From an uncultured Granulosicoccaceae bacterium (GTDB lineage: Bacteria; Pseudomonadota; Gammaproteobacteria; Granulosicoccales; Granulosicoccaceae): a stretch of DNA of 64,000 bases. Positions 27,231-37,371 of this stretch are shown here, in pieces (the stretch's first letter is position 1; the number at the start of each line of letters is the position of its first letter). A program made the position numbers and the translations under genes. The notes beneath the pieces are model-generated. The model worked only from the letters and a program-made list of their open reading frames with translations. It did no database searches and was not told where the DNA came from. The stretch covers positions 1 to 64,000 of the forward strand of contig CALGKA010000039.1 in assembly GCA_937927895.1 (NCBI GenBank). The letters are read 5' to 3'.

Positions 27231-28511
27231 TCAAACCGGATGCTTTGCAAGCTCTGCATCTACTCCAGTTTGCTTTATAAACCGATGCCAGTCGTGTTCA
27301 GCTATCTCTAAACGCATTATAAACTCGCCACCGGTGCCAATTTCTTCTTGTTTAACAGCATCTTTTTCGTACAGCATCGCCCGCTCCTTCCCTTGTTTAG
27401 CGCTGAGCGTTAACCAACCCTCACGGCGCAGCGGTTGTACCCGCGCCGCAATCCGAGCAAGGAGATCTTCGATTCCTTCGCCGGTTACTGCCGAGACCGC
27501 CACGGCATCTTCACCCAGGCATTCATCAAGCAACTGGTTACGCTCAGTCGAATCCAGTAGGTCTATTTTATTCAAGACCAATATTTGCGGTACATCTGCG
27601 CCAATTTCTTTTAATACTTGCTCTACTTGTTCTCTTCGTGTCTCACGCAGTGGATCAGAGGCGTCTACGATATGAAGCAAAACCGTTGCCTCACGTGTTT
27701 CTTGCAGAGTTGATCTGAACGATTCGACCAATGCGTGTGGCAACTTACTGATGAAGCCTACTGTATCCGCTATGACTGCGTGCCCACCCACACCTAGATC
27801 CAGCTTACGAATTGTCGGGTCGAGCGTAGCGAATAACTGATCAGCAGAGTACACCACCGAGTCTGTTAAACGATTAAATAAAGTTGATTTACCGGCGTTG
27901 GTATAACCCACCACTGAAATAGTCGGCAGTTCGTTTTTCTTACGATTGCGCCTGCCCTGCTCACGGCGAGAGTCTACCCGGTCCATGCGCTTTGTGATCT
28001 GTTTTATTCGAGCCCCGATCAAGCGCCGGTCAGTCTCTAGCTGCGTTTCACCCGGTCCACGCAATCCGATACCACCTTTTTGCCGCTCCAGGTGAGTCCA
28101 ACCGCGAACCAGCCGGGTCGATAAATGCTCAAGCTGCGCAAGCTCCACTTGCAGCTTGCCCTCGTGAGAGCGAGCACGTTGCGCAAAAATATCTAAAATC
28201 AATCCGGCACGATCAAGCACCCGGCACTGTAAGAGTGATTCTAGATTGCGTTCCTGACTGGGGGACAAAGCATGGTCAATGATAACAAGATCGGCTTCTG
28301 CCTCGCGCACAAGCTCTTCGACTTCTTCAGCCTTGCCGGTACCAAGAAAATATCGTGGGTGCGGGCTCCTGATTTTCACAGACACAGTGCCAACAATATT
28401 GGCTTGCGTCGATTTAACCAGTTCTAGAAATTCACCGGGGTAGTTGTCTTCTCCGTGGAGCTCTATATTGACAACAACACACTCGTTTCCGCCCTCTACG
28501 CGATCAAACAA
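27231..28511 (-). CDS. hflX: Ribosome-associated GTPase HflX
   Basis: 426 residues. The N-terminal nucleotide-binding-like domain (YFLGTGKAEEV, VIIDHALSPSQERNLE) is followed by the glycine-rich linker KGGIGLRGPGETQLETDRR. The G domain has G1 GYTNAGKSTLFN, G3 DTVGFISKLPH, G4 LNKIDLLD and G5 VSAVTG. Family members split or rescue stalled ribosomes, notably under heat stress. It lies 20 bp after hfq and begins the hfl set, the standard arrangement. The C terminus (about 390-426) forms the usual small extra domain. Confidence 0.95.
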   Translation of the reverse strand: MFDRVEGGNECVVVNIELHGEDNYPGEFLELVKSTQANIVGTVSVKIRSPHPRYFLGTGKAEEVEELVREAEADLVIIDHALSPSQERNLESLLQCRVLDRAGLILDIFAQRARSHEGKLQVELAQLEHLSTRLVRGWTHLERQKGGIGLRGPGETQLETDRRLIGARIKQITKRMDRVDSRREQGRRNRKKNELPTISVVGYTNAGKSTLFNRLTDSVVYSADQLFATLDPTIRKLDLGVGGHAVIADTVGFISKLPHALVESFRSTLQETREATVLLHIVDASDPLRETRREQVEQVLKEIGADVPQILVLNKIDLLDSTERNQLLDECLGEDAVAVSAVTGEGIEDLLARIAARVQPLRREGWLTLSAKQGKERAMLYEKDAVKQEEIGTGGEFIMRLEIAEHDWHRFIKQTGVDAELAKHPV

Positions 28512-28531
28512 TGTGCAACCTGGCTTCCATG

Positions 28532-28783
28532 CTAGCTTTCAGCAGCTTCGTTTTCCTCAGCGGTCGGTGGAACCATTTTTACCGCTCGTGACGGCACAAT
28601 GGTTGAGATCGCGTGCTTGTACACCATTTGGCTAACAGTATTCTTTAACAACACGACGAACTGATCGAAAGATTCAATCTGGCCTTGCAGCTTAATGCCG
28701 TTGACCAAATAAATAGACACCGGCACACGCTCCTTGCGGAGGGTGTTCAGGAAGGGTTCTTGTAGAGATTGCCCTTTTGCCAT
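28532..28783 (-). CDS. hfq: RNA chaperone Hfq
   Basis: 83 residues from the ATG at 28783, with AAGGAG eight bases upstream; a longer frame back to 28894 has no support. Sm1 motif [36 protein letters not shown] (read as a whole) and Sm2 [13 protein letters not shown] are canonical. The C-terminal tail is short and acidic ([12 protein letters not shown]), as in many marine gammaproteobacteria. The hexamer pairs small RNAs with mRNAs. miaA, which usually precedes hfq, is absent, and the upstream neighbour is a divergent prpE gene, so hfq must have its own promoter in the 390-bp gap. Confidence 0.97.
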   Translation of the reverse strand: MAKGQSLQEPFLNTLRKERVPVSIYLVNGIKLQGQIESFDQFVVLLKNTVSQMVYKHAISTIVPSRAVKMVPPTAEENEAAES

Positions 28784-29173
28784 GTCTTCACTCCTTATAT
28801 TATTATTCTTAACGCAGGATGGCGGACTGGCTCGTTGCCCTGCGAATAGTCTGATGCCTAAACATCTGACACAACCCACTCGCGCATATCGCAAGTTGTG
28901 TCGGGTACCGTGCTGGAATTGTTACCTATCGTTAACAAGGTGTCAATTTCATTCCAGATGATGCTAGCGGATTCAGATGCATTTACCCGAAAGGTAACAA
29001 AATTTTACTTACTCATAACGCCCGAACCCCACTCAAAGATGACATATCCACCTTCAACCTTACCTATTTTGTTTCTATTTAGCAGAGCACGGGGAATTTA
29101 CAAGCCCATTATCCATTGTGCGCGAGCAATGTTTCTAAGACAATCTAAACTTTCTATCCATTGAGCGTGCCGT
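28784..29173. other. Divergent intergenic region hfq/prpE with hairpins
   Basis: 390 bp without a gene. It contains GACACAAC (28868-28875) paired with GTTGTGTC (28895-28902) across 19 nt, and TTGTTA...TAACAA (about 28919-28938). Both inverted repeats are on the hfq side and could be operators or 5'-leader structures for hfq. The half nearest prpE is AT-rich and should hold its promoter. miaA, common here in other genomes, is missing. Confidence 0.5.
28791..28796 (-). promoter_or_regulatory. Strong ribosome-binding site of hfq
   Basis: AAGGAG on the minus strand, seven bases before the ATG at 28783. It decides the start of hfq against an upstream in-frame ATG. Confidence 0.85.
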
Positions 29174-31078
29174 ATGTCTGTCTACCAAAGCTTGTACCAA
29201 CGATCTATCAGCGAAAAAGAAGCTTTTTGGCTTGAAGCGGCAAAAGACATTCACTGGGATCAATTCCCAACAGTCGTGTTAGATGATTCAAACCCACCGT
29301 TTTACCGTTGGTTTCCAGATGGGCGAACCAATGCGTGCTACAACGCCGTCGATGTCCACGTTGAAAACGGCCGCGCCGATCAGACGGCGATCATTTACGA
29401 CAGTCCAATTACCGATCAAGCGTCAAAGCTAAGTTATCGTGAATTACAAATCAGGGTTTCTAAGGTCGCCGGTATGTTGTTGCAAGGCGGGGTCGTTGCG
29501 GGTGACCGAGTCATTGTTTATTTACCCATGATTCCCGAAGCGGTTATTGCCATGCTGGCATGCGCTCGAATTGGCGCTATACACAGCGTCGTTTTTGGTG
29601 GCTTTGCAGCCAACGAGCTGGCTGTAAGAATTGACGACTGCAAGCCTAAAGCAATTCTTGCAGGATCATGCGGCATAGAGCCTGGCCGCATAGTTGAATA
29701 CAAACCACTACTTGATCAAGCGATTGAGCTTGCCACACACAAACCCGACCATTGTTTTATCTGGCAACGCGATCAAGCCCAGGCTGCCATGGATCACGAG
29801 CGCGATGTTGACTGGAAAGAAGCAGAAAGGGCTGCACCCGAAGCCAGCTGTGTCGCGCTTGAAGCAAACCATCCGTTGTACATTTTATATACATCAGGCA
29901 CCACTGGCGCACCTAAAGGGGTTGTGCGTGATACTGGCGGCAGTATCGTATCGCTTAAGTGGACAATGAAAGGCATTTACGGTGTTGAGCCCGGTGATGT
30001 CTACTGGGCTGCTTCAGATGTAGGGTGGGTGGTTGGACACTCCTATATTGTGTACGCGCCACTTTTTCATGGCAACACTACGGTGTTATACGAAGGCAAG
30101 CCAGTAGGCACTCCTGACCCCGGTGCATTTTGGAGAGTCATTTCAGAGCACAACGTTAAAGTACTATTTACAGCCCCCACTGCGTTTCGAGCGATAAAAA
30201 AAGAAGACCCCACAGGTGAGTACTTAAAAAAATACGACATCTCTAACCTGAATTATTTATTCCTTGCCGGTGAAAGATGCGACCCACCCACTCTTGCATG
30301 GGCTCAAGAAAAATTAAAAGTTCCAGTGATCGATCACTGGTGGCAAACAGAGACAGGCTCTTCAATTTGTGCCAACTATGCTGGCATTGAACTATTACCT
30401 ATTAAATCAGGCTCACCCACCTTGCCTGCTCCTGGTTACAACTTAAAGGCACTCGACCCGGATGGCGTAGAGTGCAAGGCAGGAGATATCGGCGCATTGG
30501 TTGTTGAGTCACCTCTGCCACCTGGCACCTTCCCAACCTTATGGAACGCACCCGAACGCTTTGTTGATTCTTACTTTAAGAATTATCCAGGTCACTATGA
30601 AACCGGGGATGCAGGCTACATAGATGAAGACGGTTATATATTTGTGATGGCACGCACTGATGATGTTATTAACGTTGCCGGGCACAGACTATCAACAGGT
30701 GCGATGGAAGAAGTATTAGCTGGCCACCCTGATGTAGCAGAGTGTGCCGTAATGGGAGCGGCAGACACGCTAAAAGGACAAGTGCCAGTCGGCTTGCTGG
30801 TGTTGAATTCAGGCTGTGATCGAAGTAGCACAGACATTTGCGCTGAAATAATTAAAAAGGTTCGTAGCGAAATCGGGCCAGTTGCCGCCTTCAAAAGCGC
30901 TGTAATTGTTAAGCGCTTACCCAAGACTCGCTCAGGTAAAATCCTGCGTGGCACGATGAGCTCAATTGCTGATGGTCGCGAATGGAAAATGCCTGCCACA
31001 ATAGATGATCCCGCTATACTTGATGAAATCTCCGATGCGTTAGCCCAAATTGGCTACCCTCAGTCGTCAGAACAATAG
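29174..31078 (+). CDS. prpE: Propionyl-CoA synthetase (acyl-CoA synthetase, ACS family)
   Basis: 634 residues. ACAS_N region (VYQSLYQRSISEKEAFWLEAAKDIHW as motif), AMP-binding P-loop ILYTSGTTGAPKGVVRD, DVGWVVGHSYIVYAPLFHG, WWQTETGSS, and the C-terminal PKTRSGKILRGTM with the catalytic and acetylation-prone Lys589. It activates propionate (possibly acetate) to the CoA thioester through an acyl-adenylate. Directly downstream are both subunits of propionyl-CoA carboxylase and the epimerase, which supports propionate as substrate. Lys589 acetylation is a known control in this family, but no Pat or CobB gene is in the window. Confidence 0.9.
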   Translation: MSVYQSLYQRSISEKEAFWLEAAKDIHWDQFPTVVLDDSNPPFYRWFPDGRTNACYNAVDVHVENGRADQTAIIYDSPITDQASKLSYRELQIRVSKVAGMLLQGGVVAGDRVIVYLPMIPEAVIAMLACARIGAIHSVVFGGFAANELAVRIDDCKPKAILAGSCGIEPGRIVEYKPLLDQAIELATHKPDHCFIWQRDQAQAAMDHERDVDWKEAERAAPEASCVALEANHPLYILYTSGTTGAPKGVVRDTGGSIVSLKWTMKGIYGVEPGDVYWAASDVGWVVGHSYIVYAPLFHGNTTVLYEGKPVGTPDPGAFWRVISEHNVKVLFTAPTAFRAIKKEDPTGEYLKKYDISNLNYLFLAGERCDPPTLAWAQEKLKVPVIDHWWQTETGSSICANYAGIELLPIKSGSPTLPAPGYNLKALDPDGVECKAGDIGALVVESPLPPGTFPTLWNAPERFVDSYFKNYPGHYETGDAGYIDEDGYIFVMARTDDVINVAGHRLSTGAMEEVLAGHPDVAECAVMGAADTLKGQVPVGLLVLNSGCDRSSTDICAEIIKKVRSEIGPVAAFKSAVIVKRLPKTRSGKILRGTMSSIADGREWKMPATIDDPAILDEISDALAQIGYPQSSEQ

Positions 31079-31177
31079 CTAACTCATATTACATTTGCAT
31101 TCACCGTGATGCTTGCACGATATCAATCACAGGCTTTCACGTTGCAGCAACTAGTCACAAATAGGTAAACACTCAAT

Positions 31178-32710
31178 ATGCAATCAATCGATCAAGCATT
31201 ACTTGAACGGCGTGAGGCAGCGCGTCTTGGCGGTGGTCAGGAAAGAATTGATAAGCACCATGCCAAAGGAAAGCTCACCGCACGTGAGCGCATAGAGGTT
31301 TTACTAGACGACGATAGCTTCAAAGAATCAGACATGTTCGTTGAACATCGCTGTGTTGACTTCGGCATGCAAGATCAAAAGATCCCGGGTGACGGTGTTA
31401 TTACCGGCTGGGGCACAATTAATGGTCGCATGGTGTTTGTATTTAGCCAGGACTTCACCGTTTTTGGTGGCTCCCTCTCTGAAGCCCATGCGGAAAAAAT
31501 CTGCAAGGTTATGGATCAGGCAATGAAAGTTGGCGCGCCTGTTATTGGCTTAAATGACTCAGGCGGTGCCCGCATACAGGAAGGCGTTGCATCCCTTGGT
31601 GGTTACGCAGAAGTATTCCAACGCAATGTATTAGCCTCTGGTGTAGTGCCACAAATATCTATGGTAATGGGCCCATGCGCCGGTGGTGCAGTGTATTCCC
31701 CTGCCATGACTGACTTCATTTTTATGGTGCGTGATACTTCTTATATGTTCGTCACAGGCCCTGAAGTCGTTAAAACAGTCACCCATGAGGAAGTCACCCA
31801 TGAAGAACTCGGTGGCGCTGAAACTCACGCTACTGTTTCTGGTGTGTGCGACATCGCTTTCGAAAACGAACTCCATGCACTTCGCAAATTACGTGAGTTC
31901 TATGACTTTTTGCCACTTAACAACCGCGAAAAACCACCGACCAGGCCCTGTGCAGATCCGATTGATCGACGCGAGGTTTCTTTAAACACTTTAGTACCCG
32001 ACAATCCCAATCAACCTTACGACATACATGAACTTATTTATAAAGTTGTAGATGACAACCACTTTTTTGAAATACAACCAGACTATGCAAAAAACATTAT
32101 TATTGGCATGGCGCGTATGGACGGTAAAACTGTAGGCATTGTTGCCAATCAACCTTTAGTGTTAGCGGGTTGCCTTGATATTAAATCATCAATAAAAGCA
32201 GCTCGCTTTGTACGCTTTTGCGATGCCTTTAATATTCCCATAGTAACGTTTGTCGATGTACCAGGGTTCTTGCCGGGTACTGCACAAGAGTACGGAGGCA
32301 TTATTAAGCACGGTGCTAAACTGCTTTTCGCGTATGCAGAGTGCACAGTGCCAAAAATTACTATCATCACACGTAAAGCTTACGGTGGGGCTTACGATGT
32401 AATGGCTTCAAAACACCTACGTGGCGATGTTAACCTTGCCTGGCCCAACGCTGAAATTGCCGTAATGGGCCCGAAGGGTGCGGTAGAGATTATTTTCAGA
32501 AAAGACATTGGCGATGCTGAAAAAATCGAACGCCGCACCGAAGAGTATCGTGAAAAATTTGCCAACCCTTACATAGCAGCAAGTCGTGGATACATTGATG
32601 ATGTCATCAAACCAGACGGCACTCGAAAACACATTTGCCAATCACTGGATATGCTAGCTAACAAGCAGCTTGAAAATCCTTGGCGCAAGCACGACAACCT
32701 ACCCCTTTAA
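31178..32710 (+). CDS. pccB: Propionyl-CoA carboxylase beta chain (carboxyltransferase)
   Basis: 510 residues, full length. Two crotonase-like carboxyltransferase halves: the N half has [56 protein letters not shown] and [17 protein letters not shown]. The C half has [54 protein letters not shown] and [17 protein letters not shown]. It transfers CO2 from carboxybiotin to propionyl-CoA giving (S)-methylmalonyl-CoA. It lies 99 bp after prpE and 34 bp before the biotin subunit. The AYDVM region fits propionyl- rather than acetyl-CoA preference by context. Confidence 0.94.
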   Translation: MQSIDQALLERREAARLGGGQERIDKHHAKGKLTARERIEVLLDDDSFKESDMFVEHRCVDFGMQDQKIPGDGVITGWGTINGRMVFVFSQDFTVFGGSLSEAHAEKICKVMDQAMKVGAPVIGLNDSGGARIQEGVASLGGYAEVFQRNVLASGVVPQISMVMGPCAGGAVYSPAMTDFIFMVRDTSYMFVTGPEVVKTVTHEEVTHEELGGAETHATVSGVCDIAFENELHALRKLREFYDFLPLNNREKPPTRPCADPIDRREVSLNTLVPDNPNQPYDIHELIYKVVDDNHFFEIQPDYAKNIIIGMARMDGKTVGIVANQPLVLAGCLDIKSSIKAARFVRFCDAFNIPIVTFVDVPGFLPGTAQEYGGIIKHGAKLLFAYAECTVPKITIITRKAYGGAYDVMASKHLRGDVNLAWPNAEIAVMGPKGAVEIIFRKDIGDAEKIERRTEEYREKFANPYIAASRGYIDDVIKPDGTRKHICQSLDMLANKQLENPWRKHDNLPL

Positions 32711-32744
32711 TCATCCACCATAATCGATCGAAATAGAACGAACT

Positions 32745-34739
32745 ATGTTTTCAAAAATACTGATTGCTAACCGTGGTGAAATTGCTTGTCGCGCGATGCG
32801 CACTGCAAAAAAAATGGGTATAGCGACTGTCGCCGTGTATTCAGACCCTGATCGCACCGCACTGCACACACTAACCGCCGATGAAGCAGTGCACATTGGC
32901 GCTGCCGCCTCTGCTGAAAGCTACTTATCAATTGATAAAATTATTCAAGCTTGTAAAGACACCGGCGCTGATGCGGTTTATCCGGGTTACGGCTTTTTGT
33001 CCGAAAATTCAGAGTTCGCGTCAGCGCTTGAAGCCAATAACATTGCTTTCATTGGCCCGGGCCAATATGCGATTGAATCCATGGGCGATAAAATCACTTC
33101 TAAGAAAATCGCTATAGAAGCTCGTGTGAATACTGTCCCCGGGCACACCGATATAATTACCGATGCGAATCATGCATTAAACATTGCCAATGGCATTGGC
33201 TACCCGGTAATGCTAAAAGCCAGTGCTGGCGGTGGCGGCAAAGGTATGCGAGTCGCCTATAACGACGACGAATGCAAAGAAGGCTTTGAACGCGCCAGCA
33301 ATGAAGCTAGAACAAGCTTTGGCGATGATCGCATTTTCATTGAAAAATTTATCGAAAAGCCGCGCCACATTGAAATACAAGTACTGGCAGATAAACACGG
33401 CAATACACTCTATTTAAACGAACGCGAGTGCAGCATTCAACGACGCCATCAAAAAGTTATTGAAGAGGCACCTTCACCGTTCCTGGATGAGGCCACCCGA
33501 CGCGCCATGGGTGAGCAATCTTGCGCTTTAGCTAAAACGGTTCAGTATCACTCGGCCGGTACTGTTGAATTTATTGTTGATGCCAATCGCAACTTCTATT
33601 TTCTTGAAATGAATACTCGATTACAAGTTGAGCACCCGGTTACTGAAATGATTACCGGGCTCGACTTAATAGAAGAAATGATTCTTATTGCCGCTGGTGA
33701 AAAACTTAAACACCAGCAATCAGATATTGGCATTAACGGTTGGTCTATGGAGGCGCGTGTATATGCCGAGAATCCATTCCGTGAGTTTCTGCCATCAACA
33801 GGCCGTGTAAAAAGATACGTTGAACCCACAGCTACACCGAATGTTCGTGTTGATAGTGGTGTTTATGAAGGTGGTGAAGTTTCTATCTACTACGACCCAA
33901 TGATCTCAAAACTAATCACTTGGGCTGCAAGCCGTGAAGAAGCTATTAATCACATGCAAACTGCGCTTGACCAATACCAGATTGATGGTGTGACTACGAA
34001 CATTCCATTTTTATCAGCACTGTTTGATCATAAAGATTTCAGAGACGGTGATTTTTCCACCCACTTTATTGAACAACACTACCCGGAAGGCTTTAGCCGT
34101 ACGCAAGTCACCAACACCGACCAACATCATCAGCATGCAGCGGCTGTGGTCTCGCGTTTTTTACAACAACAAATAGAAAAGGCAATCAGTGGCACCATGC
34201 GGCCACCTGTCACGACAAACACACTTGCATTAGTAGTAATTGATAATGGCGAGTTGTATCCCATTCAGGTGACTCAAACTGGCGATACCACTTTTGAACT
34301 GCAAAGCGAAAATAAAGTCACGCAATTAACAACAGACTGGAAGCCAGCGCAATCAATGTTCAACGCCCAAATAGATGATTGCAGCGTGGCATTGCAATGG
34401 CGACGTACCAACTTAGGCTGCGAGATAAGCAACGCTCAACATGTTGTAGAGTTACAAGTCATGTCACCGCGCGCTGCATCAAAACACCATTACATGCCTA
34501 TCCGCAAAGAGATCGACACCTCTAGCATGCTGCTTTCACCTATGCCTGGGCTATTGGTTGATGTATTAGTTAAAGAGGGAGATACCGTTCGCGCAGGTGA
34601 TTCACTCGCAGTAGTAGAAGCCATGAAAATGGAAAACGTTCTCAAAGCAGAGCGCAACGGCACTATAGCCACTATATTTGCAAGTGCCGGCAACACCCTG
34701 GATGTTGATCAACAAATATTGGAATTTGAAACACCATGA
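32745..34739 (+). CDS. pccA: Propionyl-CoA carboxylase alpha chain (biotin carboxylase plus carrier)
   Basis: 664 residues. Biotin carboxylase domains occupy about 1-450: IANRGEIACRAMRTAKKMGI, ATP-grasp KASAGGGGKGMRV, the ECSIQRRHQKVIEEAP signature, and EMNTRLQVEHPVTE. A PccA-type BT linker domain follows (about 460-580), then a biotinyl domain with AMKMENVL, the biotin being carried on Lys628. It carboxylates its own biotin using bicarbonate and ATP. The stop overlaps the epimerase start by four bases (ATGA). The chain length matches PccA rather than the longer methylcrotonyl type. Confidence 0.94.
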   Translation: MFSKILIANRGEIACRAMRTAKKMGIATVAVYSDPDRTALHTLTADEAVHIGAAASAESYLSIDKIIQACKDTGADAVYPGYGFLSENSEFASALEANNIAFIGPGQYAIESMGDKITSKKIAIEARVNTVPGHTDIITDANHALNIANGIGYPVMLKASAGGGGKGMRVAYNDDECKEGFERASNEARTSFGDDRIFIEKFIEKPRHIEIQVLADKHGNTLYLNERECSIQRRHQKVIEEAPSPFLDEATRRAMGEQSCALAKTVQYHSAGTVEFIVDANRNFYFLEMNTRLQVEHPVTEMITGLDLIEEMILIAAGEKLKHQQSDIGINGWSMEARVYAENPFREFLPSTGRVKRYVEPTATPNVRVDSGVYEGGEVSIYYDPMISKLITWAASREEAINHMQTALDQYQIDGVTTNIPFLSALFDHKDFRDGDFSTHFIEQHYPEGFSRTQVTNTDQHHQHAAAVVSRFLQQQIEKAISGTMRPPVTTNTLALVVIDNGELYPIQVTQTGDTTFELQSENKVTQLTTDWKPAQSMFNAQIDDCSVALQWRRTNLGCEISNAQHVVELQVMSPRAASKHHYMPIRKEIDTSSMLLSPMPGLLVDVLVKEGDTVRAGDSLAVVEAMKMENVLKAERNGTIATIFASAGNTLDVDQQILEFETP

Positions 34740-35140
34740 TTGGCAAACTAAACCACGTAGCGATTGCAGTCAGTGACCTTGAATCAGCAACAGCCGTTTA
34801 TAGAGATACACTTGGTGCCGCTGTCACTGAAGCCACTGACTTACCAGAGCACGGTGTTACAACTGTATTCGTTGAACTGCCGAACACTAAAATAGAATTA
34901 CTAAAGCCCTTTGGCAAAGACTCTCCCATTCAACGCTTCTTAGATAAAAATCCAGACGGTGGCATTCACCACCTTTGTTACGAGGTAGACGATATCAATC
35001 AAGCGATTGACAATATGGTATCTCAAGGCGCGCGCGTGCTGGGAGACGGAAAACCAAAGACAGGCGCTCATGGCAAGCCCGTGGTTTTTCTTCACCCAAA
35101 AGACTTTTGTGGAACATTGGTTGAGCTAGAGCAAGTGTAG
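34736..35140 (+). CDS. mce: Methylmalonyl-CoA epimerase
   Basis: 134 residues, family length. Two glyoxalase-fold repeats with metal ligands His7 (GKLNHVAIAV), a central Glu/His pair (GGIHHLCYEVDD) and a C-terminal Glu (CGTLVELEQV). It converts (S)- to (R)-methylmalonyl-CoA, the substrate of the B12-dependent mutase. It is translationally coupled to pccA through an ATGA overlap. The mutase that would complete the route to succinyl-CoA is not in the window, so it must be encoded elsewhere or lie in a separate operon. Confidence 0.93.
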   Translation: MIGKLNHVAIAVSDLESATAVYRDTLGAAVTEATDLPEHGVTTVFVELPNTKIELLKPFGKDSPIQRFLDKNPDGGIHHLCYEVDDINQAIDNMVSQGARVLGDGKPKTGAHGKPVVFLHPKDFCGTLVELEQV

Positions 35141-35227
35141 AGACGCAGCTTTTCCTAAAATAATTGCCAACCTGACTCGAGTTTTGGGGTAAAATTTCAG
35201 CCCGCTTTCGCAGTCAGGAAACCCCGC

Positions 35228-35614
35228 ATGGCATTTCAAGTAGATGGTAAATTACACAAAATATTCGAAACTGAACAAAAATCTGAGAAGTTTCGCGCAC
35301 GCGAGTTTGTGATCGAGATAGTCGATGGCAACTACCCTCAAATGGTCAAGTTTCAGCTTACTCAAGATAAGTGCGAACTTATTGACGACTACAACGAAGC
35401 AGATGAAATCACCGTTCACTTCAACTTGCGCGGTCGTGAGTGGAACGATAGATACTTTACCAATCTAGATGCCTGGAAAATTGAAACAGCGGGTGCCGCA
35501 AAGCCTGCCCCTAGCAAGCAAAGCAGTAAGCCCAGTGGCGAAAAAGTACCTGATGGCGATTACCCTGAGCTAAACGCCACACGCGAAGATTTTGCTGACG
35601 ACATACCGTTCTAG
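35228..35614 (+). CDS. DUF3127 protein with SSB-like acidic tail
   Basis: 128 residues. The N-terminal 95 residues match the OB-fold-like DUF3127 family: FRAREFVIEIVDGNYPQMVKFQL, DEITVHFNLRGREWN, FTNLDAWKIETAG. A Ser/Lys/Pro linker follows, and the protein ends in EDFADDIPF, the amphipathic acidic tip by which single-stranded DNA-binding proteins recruit partners. AGGA lies before the ATG. The family is known from conserved-domain listings and is common in Bacteroidetes. Single-stranded nucleic acid binding is an inference from fold and tail. It is followed by a strong bidirectional terminator. Confidence 0.82.
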   Translation: MAFQVDGKLHKIFETEQKSEKFRAREFVIEIVDGNYPQMVKFQLTQDKCELIDDYNEADEITVHFNLRGREWNDRYFTNLDAWKIETAGAAKPAPSKQSSKPSGEKVPDGDYPELNATREDFADDIPF

Positions 35615-35644
35615 GCAAACTATAAAAATTCAAAATCTATAAGT

Positions 35645-35683
35645 AAAAACGGCGTGTAACTCTTAGAGCTACACGCCGTTTTT
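35645..35683. terminator. Bidirectional intrinsic terminator
   Basis: AAAAACGGCGTGTA and TACACGCCGTTTTT form a perfect 14-bp inverted repeat around an 11-nt loop. A-runs and T-runs on either side allow termination of both the DUF3127 gene (plus) and the aminotransferase gene (minus). Confidence 0.92.
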
Positions 35684-35728
35684 ATAACGCCTTTTTATTC
35701 CACTGTTTACGTTTCAGTATACAAAATC

Positions 35729-37114
35729 TTAAGCAGCTGCTACCCGACGGATGGCCGCATCTAGCACATCAACAATTTCATCTAAGTCTGCTTGTGTACA
35801 GATTAATGCAGGACTCAAGCAAAGTGTATTGTTGAAGGTTTCAAAGCTACGGTTAGTGCGACCAATAATCACACCGTGTGCCATACAATCACTGGCAATT
35901 GCAGCAAGAACAGATTCATCAACAGGCTCTTTGGTTTTTCGATCAAGCACGAGCTCTAGCCCAACAAACAATCCTACACCGCGAACGTCGCCGATTATTT
36001 CGTGCTTGTCTTTTAATTCGTGCAAACGCCCAATTAAGTAATCACCCATTTTGGCAGCGTTTTCGACGAGGTTTTCCTCTTCGATTATTCGAATATTTTC
36101 AAGTGCTGCAGCAGGCCCGGAAGCACAGCCACCGAATGTGCTGATATCGCGAAAGTGACTCATCGGGTTTGCAGGGTCTTCTTTGAATCGTTCAAAGATC
36201 TCTTCTGTCGTGACGGTGCAAGAAATTGCGGCGTAGCCGCTGGCTAAGCCTTTAGCCATAGTGACAAAATCTGGCTTGATACCGTAATGCTGATACCCAA
36301 ACCACTTACCCGTTCGACCCAGACCACAAACGACTTCGTCCATATGAATCAATACGTTGTACTTTTTGCAGATCTCCTGAATAGTTTCCCAATACCCTTC
36401 AGGTGGCGGTATAACACCACCGCCTGCAGTGATTGGCTCAAGTACAACTGACCCAACAGTCTCAGGGCCTTCAGCTAAAATGACTTTTTCAAGTTCGCGG
36501 GCTGCTGTTTCACCGTAGTTGTCAATATCACCATAAGCGCTTCTGTACTCAAGACAGTCTGGCATCATGACAAACCCTGGAGCAAATGGGCCGTATTGAT
36601 CTTTGCGTTGTGAGTGACCGCAAGAGCTCAAAGCACCGATCGTTGTACCGTGATAATCACGATCACGATAAATAATTTTATGCTTTACACCGTTGTTCTC
36701 AATAGCGGCTAACTGACGCACCATTTTGTAGGCTTTCTCATTTGCCTCTGAACCAGAGTTCGAATAATAAACGCGGCTCATACCCGGCATTTTATCGATC
36801 AGTTTTTTAGCGCACATAGCCGCTGGTACGTTACCTGCCGACCCTGCGAAGTAACACATCTGAATGAGCTGGTCACGCACAGCATTGGCGATACGCTCTT
36901 GTCCATATCCTACGTTTACTGTCCATACACCGCCCGATACGGCATCTATAAATTCTTTGCCTTCAGCATTTTTTACCCGCATGCCAGAGCCGCTGATCAT
37001 GACCGGCGGCTTACTGGTTTCGTAAGGCTTATGTTGAGTCAGATGATGCCAGACGTGCGCCTGATCGTTGTCGACTACTTCATCTAGATCAATTTGTGGA
37101 GTATCAAGACTCAT
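35729..37114 (-). CDS. Class III aminotransferase, taurine--pyruvate aminotransferase type
   Basis: 461 residues. PLP-dependent class III fold: DAVSGGVWTVNVGYGQERI, NSGSEANEKAYKMVRQL, YHGTTIGALSSCGH, HMDEVVCGLGRTGKWFG (Asp for the pyridine ring) and TMAKGLASGYAA with the Schiff-base Lys288. The N-terminal HVWHHLTQHKPYE and the GGVWTVNVGYG stretch are like those of taurine:pyruvate aminotransferase (Tpa), which yields sulfoacetaldehyde and alanine. No Xsc or taurine transporter gene is nearby to confirm. Other beta- or omega-amino acids remain possible substrates. The gene stands alone on its strand, with 257 bp upstream holding no gene. Confidence 0.82.
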   Translation of the reverse strand: MSLDTPQIDLDEVVDNDQAHVWHHLTQHKPYETSKPPVMISGSGMRVKNAEGKEFIDAVSGGVWTVNVGYGQERIANAVRDQLIQMCYFAGSAGNVPAAMCAKKLIDKMPGMSRVYYSNSGSEANEKAYKMVRQLAAIENNGVKHKIIYRDRDYHGTTIGALSSCGHSQRKDQYGPFAPGFVMMPDCLEYRSAYGDIDNYGETAARELEKVILAEGPETVGSVVLEPITAGGGVIPPPEGYWETIQEICKKYNVLIHMDEVVCGLGRTGKWFGYQHYGIKPDFVTMAKGLASGYAAISCTVTTEEIFERFKEDPANPMSHFRDISTFGGCASGPAAALENIRIIEEENLVENAAKMGDYLIGRLHELKDKHEIIGDVRGVGLFVGLELVLDRKTKEPVDESVLAAIASDCMAHGVIIGRTNRSFETFNNTLCLSPALICTQADLDEIVDVLDAAIRRVAAA

Positions 37115-37371
37115 GGGATTCCCTCAGTCTAGGGCCGTATAGGCCCGAATAACGCTAGATTGCCGAAAACACCACTGCGTAGATAGCGACACAAGCAGCT
37201 TTCCAGCTGGTCCAGCACCCATACCAGCAGATAGCGCATGAAGACGGTCACAAAATCAGGTAACTACCATCGGCCACACGTAGTCCTGACCACAATATTG
37301 ATCTGAGAACATACAGGCTTGATGACTTTACTGTGCTTTTGCCAGCAAGCGCTTCGCAATACCGAAGCAGT

